Below are positions 33,880-47,500 of a stretch of 64,000 bases of DNA, one piece after another. The notes beneath the pieces are model-generated. The model was not told the origin of the DNA. It searched no databases and worked only from the letters and a program-made list of their open reading frames with translations. The DNA comes from Chaunax sp. Z400 (lineage: Eukaryota > Chordata > Actinopteri > Lophiiformes > Chaunacidae), in the NCBI GenBank assembly GCA_037577475.1, contig CM075197.1:16285518-16349517 (forward strand). The letters run 5' to 3'. Position numbers and translations under genes: made by a program. Within the stretch, counting starts at the first letter, position 1, and the number at the start of each line of letters is the position of its first letter.

Positions 33880-34850
33880 GCAAACACATGCAAAAAACAC
33901 AGTAAAGACAATGGCATTCAAATCAGACAAAATGTACATTTTGTCAAAGCAATTTTTTCACACAATATATAATTCTTATATACAATAATATTTATCCAAC
34001 TACATTTGCTTTTCCTGCTACAGTATAACTACTAATGTTATTGTTCATATTAATATGGAAGATTTATATAAAATACAGAAGTAGGTGTACTCAGGAAATG
34101 CTAAACCTTCAAGTAGATGGGATCCCTGTGGCAATTAATAATCAGCTGTTCGTATTAATTTTTAGTATATATATTTTTCTCAATTATGTATAGTAAAACA
34201 TGCAGTAAAGACACTGCAAACACATGAACATGCATTTGTTATTATGTGAGTCTTAGCAATATAAGACAGGGGAAATGCAGACAGAGCATTACGATAATTA
34301 AATCTATGTATTCTTTATTAAGGTTTAATTACACCACATAAAATAACCAATTACTGTAGCATGTGCTATTGCTCAAAAGTTATTAAAACAATATTTTGTC
34401 AGAATAGATTTAAAGGTATAGAGAGGTGTGGCTGTTCAAGGGCATCTTTCCCATGTTTGAAGCTATTGTGATCAAAATGGCGTTATATTTAATTTAATTT
34501 GCTATAGTAGACCTATTTAATTATGAGAAATATCGAGTTTATCAGTATATCTTCTGCCCAGTCATATTCGTATGAGATCACCCAGTCACCTATTAAATGC
34601 TGCTGGATTGTTTATGATTCGCCCTCAATCCAGAAACAAGTATTTAATGTAGACAGATCGTCTTTCCTAATCAGCGTTGAGTGCATCACATGGTTAGCAA
34701 GTGACTGGATGTAATAAAAAGCTTTCTCCGGCTATGATACAAAGCACTGGATTTGACTCACAATAAAACTCGAAGATAATTGGCTCTGTGTGGTTTACGT
34801 ACAGGTATTCTTCTTTATGATTGGCTTGAGTACTTGTCAGTTTTACGCCT
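33880..34850. other. Spacer between the parvalbumin array and lmtk2
   Basis: About 1 kb, AT-rich. The gene pair flanking it is divergent (fourth parvalbumin minus, lmtk2 plus). I see no gene or recognisable repeat. Confidence 0.5.
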
Positions 34851-34886
34851 CATTCCGTGATGTGACGTTGTACAGGATACAGGAAC

Positions 34887-34940
34887 ATGGCGCTTTGGGG
34901 AAAGGTGTTTCATGATAGTCAGGTCTATTTATTAACTTAA
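34887..34940 (+). CDS. Possible upstream ORF in the lmtk2 5' region (17 codons)
   Basis: GGAACATGGCG gives a good-context ATG, with MALWGKVFHDSQVYLLT before the stop. It is about 350 bp upstream of the lmtk2 start, in DNA with a TGACGTT half-CRE at about 34862. It counts as an upstream ORF only if the transcription start lies before 34887, which the sequence does not prove. Confidence 0.3.
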   Translation: MALWGKVFHDSQVYLLT

Positions 34941-35079
34941 CTTCAGTTATGTTCATTTAAATAGCGCTAAGCAACATATATCAAATATGAAAGGTGGTAA
35001 AAGGTGATCGCTCCTTCTGTCTCTATGGACAATGGAACACTATAGTTCGTAGTGGTGTCTGCTGTCGTCAGCTGAAACT

Positions 35080-35532
35080 GCTAGCATTGACATGCTAGCT
35101 GAAGCTAGGTATCTGTCTAATGGTAACTCGCTAACGTTAAAAAGACAGAGAATATGTGTGTTTTTGTACCCAAAGCTGACCTTAAACTGGTCATCAATGA
35201 TTAATGGGCTTACTTTAGCATCATTTCAGCCATTCACTGTATAGGTTGACGATTCCCAGTAGCTAACATTTTTGTTAGCTAAGCTAGGAGGATGAAGAGC
35301 CGCCATGGAAATGTTTTGTTGCTGGCCAGTGGGATTTTTCTGTCGGCGTTATGTCTTTCTGATGGTGCCCCTCTTCTGTATTCCCATAAATCAGGTGAGA
35401 CAGCTCACTGCAAGCTGATGCACAACTAAGCGTTTGCTTGTTCACTCACAACAACTGTTACCCATTCAGCTGCTTAGCTGGCAGATGTTTATGTTAGCTA
35501 CTTTGTGCTGGGGTACGTTAGCTGTTGCTAAC
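35080..35532. repeat. GCTAAC/GTTAGC/GCTAGC hexamer cluster around the lmtk2 start
   Basis: Occurrences at 35080, 35094, 35130, 35262, 35274, 35493, 35517 and 35527 flank lmtk2 exon 1 on both sides. This is far denser than elsewhere in the window. The meaning is not established. Confidence 0.55.
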
Positions 35533-38500
35533 CAACAGCTAATGGCGAACAACCTTGCTAAATTTCCTGCTATCCAGTGAAGTGTGTATGGATATTTTTA
35601 CTAACTGACAATTAGTTTACATGACAGTAGTTCTTCTTTGTATCCATATTGTCTCGTAAATATTTTAATGCTTACAATGGCTAATAACAGCATGTCATAG
35701 TCACGACTCGGCTAAACACAATATAGTAAACACAAGCATTACATTCCTCGACCAGAACTCAGAAAATACTTATTAACGTAGTCCAGTTTCATTGTGATTG
35801 ATATTTAACATGGATAAATCAGTACCCAGTGAGTAATGGTGTGTCTCAGTTAATATAGTACAGCCTATTCTTTTTACTGCAGGTACAGAGATGTTTAACC
35901 TGTCAGTGGGGTTGGTCCGGTCATTGACATTTAGCCAAGTTTATGAGACAATGGACTCGATGTTGGCCTACCATCATGGAAAAACTTTCTTATTGTTTTG
36001 AACTGGAGCTTGAAAAACTTTAATGTTGATTATAGTGTCCTGGCACTTTTCTTTCAGCACAGGTTTTGTTATGGGTCTAATCATGTAATTATTTTAGGAT
36101 GAATGAAAATATTTTCAAGAATTAATCACATTGCGATATGTCAATCCAATTAAAAATAATTATACTTGTCACGTTGATTAAAAGACTCTTGCTGGGGACA
36201 GAATTACAGAAAGCAAACCCATTCCAGTTGTGGGATACTAGTGTGAGATTATGAGAGATTAGGGGATCAACAAAAAGCTTGATGACAATTTTGATGATCA
36301 TTAATTATTGAAATATGTTGTTGTAAACATGTCAACCATTTGTTAGCTACATCTTCTCAAAAGTGAGCATTTATGTTTTTCATTCATTTCACCACATTAT
36401 AAATTAAATGCTCCCAATGTATTTACTGTTTTATCCAAAAATATTTACACTCAAATTTCAGCGGTTGACTCAGTTTCAACATTTGCTGCAATCCTAATGC
36501 TGTGGATACCATACATACACTGTGAGACAAGAGGATGGGTTCGGTGTTTTCACTCTGTTTTTGCCTCCTCTCACAGCAAGAGTCTTTGTCACCTTTGTCT
36601 ATCTTGGTACATGTAACCAGTTTCCTTGTTGAAAATGAATGGATACATTCGTGCATATGCTGTACTTAGGGTCTGTAATGTTTAACCATAACACATTCCA
36701 AGCTTATCAGTACCTGTCAATGATTAGCAACAGTGATGTTTGCTTAATTATCATACAGCATACAGGAAAGTGATGTTGCAATATGAGTATTCTTTTTATG
36801 CTTTTATTACATAGTAACCTGTTCTTTGCCCCATGTCCCCATTCTTAATTTACCAATGCATACAGATGTAGTAACGTTAGACTTGCTTGTTAAAAGCTTT
36901 GATTTATGTCGTGGGTGGTGCATTAGATCACAAGTAAAAGTATAACAACTGCAAAGTCTGTTGCAAAGCTAGTCTTGAGCCAGGTGGTCGAGGTTACATG
37001 CCTAGTCTGTAAATCAAGGTGGGCATTGACGTTAGTTTTCCACTACAATGCTTCGTGATTCTGTGACCACAATTTTCATTGAAATCAACAAAACAAAAAC
37101 TTAAAAATGTTGATCCAACAAAGGAAGCCATAAGCACTGGGTGCTTCAGATCTCGAGGCTTGTCATTTAATCTATGAGACTTGGTCCATCCTATTTTAGC
37201 TGATAGACAAATCTCAAACCCAAACATGTCAGCCATACAACAGCCACATTCATTCCAGCGTTTTCCTTCCGGGTCTGATGCGCCTTAATTCTGCCCCGAT
37301 GTCCTGTTTGAACGCAATGAAGGCGCAATGGGTTGTCAGTTTGTTCCACCTCTGTGACACCTGCGGAGATACTAACAACATCGAAACAGGCATCTGTATG
37401 AACAGCGCGTGCCAGCGTTTCGGAACGGGTGTGATGTTGTAGTAATATGTTCAGTTGTGCAACCTACTCCGGGGGGTTGTTGCGGTAACAACAGGAAGTC
37501 CGTTATTTGATCAACAAGCACAGAAGTTGACCGCTAAACTGTGGAGATAGTGAAATATATCAGCTTTCATGCTTGCTGTTGCCATGTACATCACGCCTCT
37601 TAACGTCGCGGAATTCCGGCATGCACTGTGAACGCACACACCGAGGTGGCGTTGTGATGCCTTGGGCTCGTCCAGTTTGAACACACCGAAGGGGTCAGAG
37701 AGAAGGGAATTCATTTTGGCGCTGTTGCACAACGCCTGTCTGAAAGAGGCTAATGTCATCCTTCATGTAACTGAAAGTGCAGACATCCACTGTTGTGCAC
37801 ACTGTTGGGTGAAATCTGCAAAATGGGTCAACTCTCCCTCTGTGTGAATGCCTACTGAAATATGCAGTGGAACTGAAATAAGACCTGGCAGCTCCCTGCC
37901 GTATTATTTCCAAAAACCAGTTGAGTTATTTAGTAGTAACCGCCAAGTCATAACATGGACCCATGGACAAAAAGGCCTAACTGAGAAGAATTGATCCAAT
38001 ATAGAGCTGCCGTGCCAACACCTGGTTTTCAATCTGACTTCTGCTGCAGCCTCAATGGGAGCCCTGTATTGCTGGGAAACTCCTGTCTGTTTGTATCAAA
38101 AAAGATGCCAGCAATAATTAATGTTTTTTGCTGAATTGTTGGGAAGTTAAGCTTTGGCTTCATTAAAACCAATTAGAATTGTTACTGAACGATTCCTCTT
38201 GCCATTGACAGTGAAAACGAGGAATGTATGAAATTTTTGATCTGACTGGAACAAGGCTATTAAGTCATTAGCTCGCTCATGGAAAGTGCCAGTATAGAAT
38301 TATAAAATGTATGCATTTTCTTATCAAGATGGTCTTGCATGCATAGTGTAGGGGAAGACTCTAATAAGTGGTGTCCCTGTCCCAGTATGAGGCTGTAGTG
38401 GTACCCACCTGGGTGATGGGGGAGTGACATGGCAACAGTACACTAATGCATGCAGCAGATAATGTGTTCTGTTTATGGAGATTTGATATTTATCACTCAT

Positions 38501-41500
38501 TCCCAAAACGTGGCATACAGTATAAAATGTAAATAGAAACAGAATAGATTCATTTGCAAATGAAGTGTGTTCATGGACAACAGTTTTCAAAGTAAAAAGC
38601 CAATGTACTATCTTTAATACATTTGAACAACTGATGTTCCTTTCATACCCAGTTATGATTCTATCACTTTTCACCCATGAATTGTTATAAAAAGGTATTT
38701 TTTGAAAACTCAACAATTTTCAAAGTTTTTTGCAGCCCATCCCACCCCCACCCCCCAACTGATTGGATGATTTTCTCCAATTTAGAGAACCCCACCCTCA
38801 TTTCACTCCACCTCTACTGGTCCCTGTGGGCTGTAGTGCTTTTTAAATGTTGGCTGGTGCACAGGTTTCCAGGTGATTTCTTTACTGTGTCTTTTATTTG
38901 AGTGTTTTCTTTAATGATTTACTTAAATGATTATAGAAGCTTCTTACAGGATATTAAACATTTTCCATGTGTGCAAAAATGTTAGCAGCGTGCTATTCAG
39001 GGACATCTAAACGGCAAACATACAACTTGTATTTTGGAAGTTGACATGACAGAGGAAACCTCTCCAGAGGAAATAGAATGTAACTGCTTGAATACCGAGT
39101 GCTGACTTTCCCCTCTGGGAATCAGTAAAGGCTTATCGCCTCTTAGATTTTGATCCGTTTCTTTTTCCTGAAAAGCCTGTGTAGCTCTTAATTCAGGTTT
39201 TGTCTGGGAGAGCCTGATCAGTGATGTGACTGGGACATAATCATATTCTCTTCTCAAGACAATTTTAGTTAATAAAGATTGGTCTCTCCCTAATTTTCCT
39301 CTTCTTATGTTGTGGATGTGGCTTATGAGTCGTCTGACTCACAACAAGCCTAAATGATTTAAAACATTATGTAGTCTTTTGTTTTTATTAATGTATAGTT
39401 AACAGATTTAGTCTATTTGATAAGTGTGTGCCAGTTCTCCTTCTGTTCTGGTCCTGAAAACAATTTTGTATAACCGTGATTTGCCCATTAAAGACTTCAC
39501 TAGGCTTATCACCTCCTTCATGATGACAGTGGTAACTTCCAAGCTAGAATAGTTTTAATGTAAGAATTGTCACACTGCATTTTGAGCTACACCCACTGGG
39601 CCTGTGTCCTGACTGTGGACCCATTTAATCTTTAATTTTTCTTCTCATAAATATTTCACCACAGAGATATCTTTAGCACAGAGGGGAAGTTTTAGAAGTG
39701 AACTGCCATCATTTCATAAATAGCAAAATACCAGTACTTCAAGTATTTCAACCATTTAAAGTGTGCAAGATCACAGAATATAGGTAATTCCATGAAAAAT
39801 CAATCAGTGCCTCCTACCTGACCCACTCAGAACCATCAGAATTCTTTTTTTTTTTTTACAACAATTATAGTATATGTAATGCCAATTAAATATACCTATG
39901 TTATTGTACAAGAAAAAAAAATCTGCTGATTCTTAGGGGTCAGGTGGGAAACTTTTCAGGATTGTTTTATTTTTGTATTGAATGATCCTATAACCCGGAT
40001 TACTTTATGGTTTCAGAGCAGTAAGGACATTTAAGGCACTCATGGCAATTGTAAAAATTCAGGATGCATGTGACCAGATTAAGCCATCATATCAATTTTT
40101 ATTGGTTACAGTTTGGCATTCTCTGGAAGATTATGAAATGAATCTCCTTCATGGCTGACTCTTTGGATCATATCTAACGCTGCCCTAGGGAGATAGAGTG
40201 ATTGCTGCACATCTGTACCCTGACAGGCTATGCTGTCTGGATACACAACTGTTCCATCTGACCACACCTGACTTCTAGTAAAATCACTGCTCTGTTTGTT
40301 GCCAGGCTAGCTCTCAGCTCCCATATTATTTATTTATTTATTTATTTATTTTTACCTGAGGTTTATTTCGAGCGAATCTTTTATTTATAAATTGTGAATA
40401 ATATAGGGGAAGGCAGGACTTAATGCCAGAGTAGTTAGTTCATTTTTGCTCAAAATAACAATGTTATGGTCATTGTTTAAGCAAGTAGTTCCCAAACTTT
40501 AACAAGGTTATTTGTTAACTCTCAATCTCGTGATGCTTTGGTTTAGCTAAATTTATTGATGAACCAGATGCTGTTTGTCTGTGTGCCTGATCTGATCTCA
40601 AAAGCATGAGACCCCATAAATCTTTTTTTGTTGCCACGATTAGCTTAGCCCCACATAGGCATCACATGACCTCGATATTGTGGGCATGTCTTCACTGCCG
40701 TATGTGAGATCATTTACAGAAACAGAGAGGGAAGTACATGTTTTCAAGATTAGTGGCTTAGTGTAGACCTGTTGGGGTTTGTTTGCTTTCTCATTTATTT
40801 CAAAAGGCTCAGACCATGTTGCATTCATAATCAAAGTTGTTTTTCTCCTTTACATGCTTATTTGAAAACATAGAACAACTTGTATTATGACTGTTGACTG
40901 TATTTAGTAGCTGTTTTCATCTGCCAGGAATTTGTAGCTCATCAGGAGACTCGGCAGGTGTTGATTCTCCCTCTAGTAGACAGGATGTACCTGACAAGCT
41001 GCGACTAGTGGGAGACATAATAAACAAGAGGGAGAATGGGGAGAGGAGTCTCACACAGATTCTAATTTACCTTTCAGTACACACTCTCACTCACTTGTAA
41101 CACAAATCACGTCGAGATGTAGTGGGCTGGGATTATGTTTACATTTAGTACGATGTGCTTCCGAATAGTGGAATTATAAAATAAGCTTCAAATGGAGGAG
41201 ATTGACTTGAACCTCTCCTGACTGTTTACTCACATACAGCAGCGAAACAACAGACCAATGTTTACAGTACTCATGCCTTTCAAATGAGCTACTAGAAATG
41301 AGCAGTGACATTTGTGGGGAAAAATACAGACATGTGCTTTGAATTTTTTGTCGTTTTTTTGTGCCTTTAGTAGCGAGGATACCCAAAGATTTCACTGAAA
41401 GGGGTGGCGGTGGGGTGGGGTGGGGGGGATGTCAAAACTGAACTAGAGCTGCCTCTAAGCCCTCAGCCTTTGCATATGGGGTGCACACTGCCAGGTGAGC

Positions 41501-44500
41501 TGCCGGTGCTCCCTGAAACAAGCATCTATTAAATACATAGGCGCTGATCATACAGAGACTCATCCTTATAGATGCAGCTGCTTCAAAAAGACCACAGCAG
41601 TGGCATCGTTCAAAAATTGTGCGACTCCTGAACATTTTTTCATTGAAGAGAGAATATTGAAACTCACCAAAAAAACCAAAAAAAACCCCCACAATAAAGT
41701 GCAATACATGACACCAACAGTCTCCAAATCAAATATGTTAGATGCACTGAATTGTAAATCGGTTGCACTAAAATGGAAAGCACCAGCCGTATGTGTGTGT
41801 GTTTGTGGATCGCTTAGCTGAGCAGTGCAGGAGGTGGGGCTGCAAAGCTGCCGACAGCCTTGCCTTTCGAACTGCTCAGCCAACGGCATCCTCACCAGTG
41901 CCAGCCCACACCTGCTGTCACCGCTGCTCCATCAGCTGCTTATCAGTCAGTCTGGAAACCCCCTCAGCTGTCTATCTGAATGGCTGATTAGGAATAGATT
42001 TTGGTGGGTCCAGTCTGAAGAATCACAATTATTGTCCCAACATGTGGGCAGAAATTAGAAGCCTTTGAAAGAAATCACTGTTTTGATGTCATTAAAATTA
42101 CTGTATGTCTAGCACAGTGTTATAGCTTGACATTAATTCCCTTTGTTGGTGAAAGAGAGCAGGAAGCTCAAGAGGCTGCATTTTTTTGTTGTTAAATTGT
42201 TGTTGTCGTTGGATTTTAAAGATTAACCAGCACCACCTGATGTGTTTTTTTTTTTATAACTGTTGAACACACTTATGTTTATACTTTACCCAGATGTAAA
42301 TAATTGAGCATAGTTTCTGTTTTTCACATTTCAGGTGGAAGCACAGGTGAAACGTTGTCTGTGTCTCTGTCCATCTCATTGGTGGTGTCCCTGACGGCAC
42401 TTGTTGCCTTGGTGGTGTTGCTTGTGAACTGTGTGAACTGCTGCAAGGAAAGGGAGATCAACTTCAAGGTGAGAGTCCCAATAGACAGGCCGCCAGACAA
42501 ACACAACTCCATCTGTGTTTGTCTGGTTTCCAAACCTAATGATAGAAGCAGCGGGGATGGATTTGAATGACCAGCGTCTTTGAAGTTAGGCTCTGTTGTG
42601 AATGATTTCCACTCAAGTATCATGACAAGCCTGTTTTTGTCCCTTCTTGTTTTTTGTTGACGTAGGAGTTTGAGGACCACTTTGATGATGAGATTGACTT
42701 CACTCCACCGGCAGAGGACACGCCCTCTATGCAGTCCCCAGCAGAAGTGTACACCCTTGCTGTGTCCCCTGTGGCTCTTCCTGGCCCACCCCACCTCCAA
42801 CCTCCTGCCCACATCACAGGTAAGACACAGTTGGCCATATACTTCTATTTTTCTTCTTTTCATCTAAAATTTTAAAGCTATTTTTAGGGAAAATATATGC
42901 ATTTGTGTGTTTTATGTGACAAACGTGGGGTATTGTCATTCCACATTCTGTTTTTGTCAAATCTCTGTAACCCACAATTTATGTTTTGTGATTTTAATAG
43001 ATCAGATGTTTGTATGAACCTTTTCAAAATGATCACATTTATGAGCAACACATTCTTAAGGTGACGCTTGTTATTAATTAGCGCCGTCTTACTTAAGTTT
43101 GTTCTGTGGTTGGTGTCACAGAGGGATCCACAGGCTTCCAGGTAGCACGTCACAGCCTGAGCTACATCCAAGAGATTGGCAATGGCTGGTTTGGCCAGGT
43201 AAGATCAGGTTTCTTTAATGTACAAGTTTGGCATTTTCCTCAAACTAAAATTAAAATACAAAATGTTAAATTTGGGTAATGTTGGGTTAAATATGTTCAT
43301 TCTTTGGCCATTATCTGCACGACAAGGTAGATATACAGCATGCTCTAATGTGTTATAACTGAGAGTGTATGCCCATGTTTAAGGCTTATCCTGCAACTCA
43401 TCCTAAGGCAGAAAAGTAAATATGCTTGTCCTCCAAATAATTCTCAACCTGCCCAGTGAAATATCCATTCTTACACCACAGTTCTGTTGCTTTTTCAATA
43501 TTTGTCTTCACAGTTATTGCCATCCCTTGACTGTTTTGACATGATTTATGGCCTGTTTCTTGAAATCTTGATAAGTCTAACGTGTCATGTATTAACAGGT
43601 ACTTTTGAGTGAAATATACACAGATCCCGGTGGAACCAGAGTGGTGGTGAAGGAGTTAAAAGCTAATGCTAGTGCCAAGGACCAGAATGATTTCCTACAG
43701 CAAGGGGATCCATACAGGTAAACACCCTTGACTGAAGACAGTTATCATTTTTCAGATGTTCTTAAACAGATGGTCTGTGATTCGAAAATGTAAAATTGTA
43801 TTAACGATAGTATATTATTGTCTGTTTAGGACATACATTACATGTGGACAAAAATACGATATGACGTCACAGTAATGTTAGCAGCATCCTCTACCTTTCA
43901 CTCTTACACACTGTATCAGACCATATCTCCTCTAAACCTTACACATATTAGGTCAAGGTATTATTTTCAAGCTTATATGCGGTCTAATTAATATCAGTTT
44001 CATTGGGTTTCATGTTATTTTCTCATTATAGAGTGCTGCAGCACCCAAATATCCTCCAATGCCTGGGACAGTGTGTTGAAGCTATTCCCTTCTTGCTTGT
44101 CTTCGAGTATTGTGAAATGGTGAGTGGACCACCTGTTCTATTAAATGTTATTTGGAAGTACAAAATATACCAGTATCCCAGTTTTTGATGTACAGAAAGT
44201 TTATAATTGGTCAATAAAATTGAATTATAACCATAGTTCATAATACTACATTAGTAGGAATTAAATGATATGTTCTAAATCTAGCAATCTATAATCATAT
44301 TTTGTAACACTGTGCTTGTTAACATGCAGTCTTTGTGTGGAGGGATGGAGAGATGGACTATTAACTACTTGCTATCTCAGTTCTTCTTCACTTAGAAGAC
44401 TCCATTAATTCAGAAATCTGAGAATTATCTCTTGCCAGTCTGTTAAGCTCACTGATTCAGGGGGCAAGACCCCTCAAATACTGTCCAGGAAGCATGCACA

Positions 44501-47500
44501 GCTGACCCACACTATTGACCATCTGGATTGAATGGCCACTGTCTCAATCCCAAATTAGCTGTTCACCCTCAAACATTGAAGTGACTCAGACTCCATCATG
44601 GCGGCTGATTTCTTCACTGTTTCTCTATCTATCTTGGGTGAGCCCTGACTGCTGGGCGCTCCCTCCCCTCCTTTCACCTGTGCTCCCCTCCCCTGTCAAA
44701 GTCCTGTAGCTCATCTAAGACTGAGACTTCTCACATTCCCACTTACCCAGTAAAGCAACAGGCTCCATTTACACTCCTCTGGTGTCAGCTCCACCAGTTG
44801 CTGTGTTTGTGCATTTTTATGGGTAGCGTCTTGTGTATGTTGGACGCTGCTGAGCTCAGTCTAAAGTAAGCTACGCACCAAGTGCCCAGTGGTGATTGCA
44901 AAAAGCTGAAAAAGTTTGTCTGAAAATATACACTATCTTGGTGTCATTTTGATTCAACCAAGACAATGGAAAACTCTGCGCATTTTAATTCAATTTAACC
45001 CTTAATAAATATTCAAACTTAGAGGGATGCTAAGTCAATTATTGAGGCTGTAGTTGTAGTGTTGGCTAACATTAAGTTGTCCTCATTTTGATAAAAATTG
45101 TAACAAAAATATTAGACCTGTATTCAAACATGATGTAATCCATCAGAGTACAGCCTCAGAACGGATCTTAGAATTGAGAAGAGCTGAGGCATCAGCATCG
45201 ATTATGGAAATGCATCGATATGCACAATGTGTATCAGCTCTGTGTCTTCACCTGGTCAAGGCATGGATTACCCTTGAGAGCAAGCTAAAGTGGAAAGCTA
45301 AAAATCTTTCCACGCAATCATCTAGTTATCGTCTGGAGTAATGTCGACATAACAATGTGATGGTAGTTTTTGTTCAATTAGAGAAAATGTTAGAAAATGC
45401 CCCATCAAAATGAAGGAGAATTATAAAATATTCCTGGATCCGCACCAAAATATAATGGGTTATCTTCTCACCCGCGCCCGATCCTTCCTCCAAGTCTTTT
45501 GAAAATCCATCTGGCAGTTTCTGCATAATCTTTCACACAAACAAATGAACAAAGGTGAAAACACAACTTCCTTGGCATAGGAAAAAATGCATCAAATGAC
45601 AATGTGAAAAGGGGTCATGTGTAGTGATGAACCTATAGAGAATTAGTGTCCAAATCTGCAGCTTACCTTGGTTTTTTGGGTGTTTTGGGCAACTCTCACC
45701 ATTCTCATATGGTCACATATTGGGCCACATCAGGCATCTGTTTGCTGAGCAGCTAAAGAGACAAATATTTCCCCCAAGAGTTGGTAGAGACCAAAACAGA
45801 GTTAGAAGAGAATGGATCTTGGACTTAAGTTAGCGAGGTGGCCAGAGACATGCATCCAGATGAATGAAAAGTTTTCCTGTAACCTCTACATGTTTGAATA
45901 AGCAACTGTTTGCTAACAAGTTACCTATATCAACTCAAAAGATGATGATATGCCAATGTTGTGTTGTCTTGTTTGTGGCCAAAAAGGGATTGCAATTCTA
46001 ATCTTTGATTTGATTTTTTAATTGACTGATCATTCAGTAAAAAAATATCAAAATGACAATCGATCATCATAACTGAAGATGTCGAACCAACAGCCAAAAA
46101 TCCCAAATATTTACTTTAAAATGAAAATCAAGTGTTTATTCACATTTATGAACTAGCCCTGTTAACTAGTAACTACATCCTTCAAAAAACAGCTGAATTA
46201 AAACCCTCAACTTACTTGACAGAGTGTCAACAATTACACTCAGTGTGTGTGTGTGTGTGTGTGTACTGTCGAATCAGATAACCCTTGTCCTTCCCGAGCA
46301 GTGATAAATCTTGTGCGTGTCTGTGAGCGTATCAGATCCAGGTGTGCCTGGGTGCACAAGAAGGGCACACTTCCACCCGCACACTACTTGATGCCAGGAT
46401 ACAGGATGCAATTTCCATGAATTAGTTGACACAACCTGAGCCATAATGATTGACTTCAGTTGTTTGAGAGGGAAAGATCACATTGTGTGGTGGATCAATT
46501 CTGCTCCTTGGATGTATGGATGTTGAGCCGTATTTTGCATGCTCACAGGAAAAAGGAAACACTTTTTTTTTGCTGCTTAGGTGTCACAAATGCTTTGAGT
46601 AACCCCATCTTGCCTTCCCATTTCTCCGACCTGGTAATGTGTCCAGCGAGGTCCAGTCCAGCTCATGTTGCCAGACATTGCACAACTTAGTATTGTCAGC
46701 TGTTCAGATTTGGCTGGTGACCAGGCATTGTGGTCTCTCCCAGCCAGCTCTAGTAGTAGTCTCAGACAGAAGATGGCTATGAGTGAAAGTGAATGACTTA
46801 TCACAAGTGTGTGTGAGTCATTAGGGAAGAGCGCGTGATGAGGACCAGGTCCTGTGTGTTGAAGGTGATAATGTGTGAGTTCAGCACAGCTGAGTGATGT
46901 CTACGCTCATTAATCATTGCTGGATAGAGTTTTGAGGTGTTCCCCCTAGCGGCATCATATCTAACACAATATTAGTGTCCTTCCTTTCAAAGTTGCATTT
47001 GCACTACTTATGCATGAAACTTGTTAAATGTTGAATTTAAAGTAGAAGGCGTCTTTTCGATGGCCTCCTTAAACATTGAGGTCATGTCAATCATCCCCTA
47101 GATTCCGAAACATGAAATTCAACACTGCAGCTGCACAGTGGACAAGATGAATCCCAAAAAGCCAAAGTACTATGACGTTCCCTCTGACAGCCTGATGATT
47201 GATTGTGGTTTTTCCGTCCCGTATCACCCGTGCCGGGTAACCCTGACTCAAAGCATTTTAGACATCAAAATACATCAAGCAACTGGTGCAGGGGCCACAG
47301 AATGTCACATACCATAATGTGAGTGACAGATTCTAACTCATGGGTCTCCTGCCTAACTCCTAACCAGGATGTTTAGTCAGACCCTAATCTGGTTCAGGGT
47401 CTCAGACCTGAGCCAGACGACTTATGGCTTTAAAAAGTGATGTGTGATCTCCATTTATTGCGGTCGTCAGGGCAACAATCTTTGCAGTGTTATGGAAAGT

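Larger units (their letters stand above)
35395..42334 (+). other. lmtk2: lmtk2 intron 1 (6.9 kb)
   Basis: No coding exon is supportable. It holds a CpG-richer patch at 37250-37860, a (TTTA)n run near 40327-40350 and a G-tract cluster at 41401-41428. Minus-strand open frames (38324-38716, 41432-41895) have no family features. Confidence 0.6.

Noticed and set aside
38324..38716. 130-aa minus-strand open frame in lmtk2 intron 1
   Set aside because: AT-rich, no domain, no splice context and no repeat of its motifs elsewhere.
42324..42863. 179-aa minus-strand open frame
   Set aside because: Antisense to lmtk2 exons 2 and 3, whose sense frame has clear homology.
46940..46956. CCCCCTAGCGGCATC as a CTCF site
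   Set aside because: The central R-K-G-G spacing is wrong by one base.
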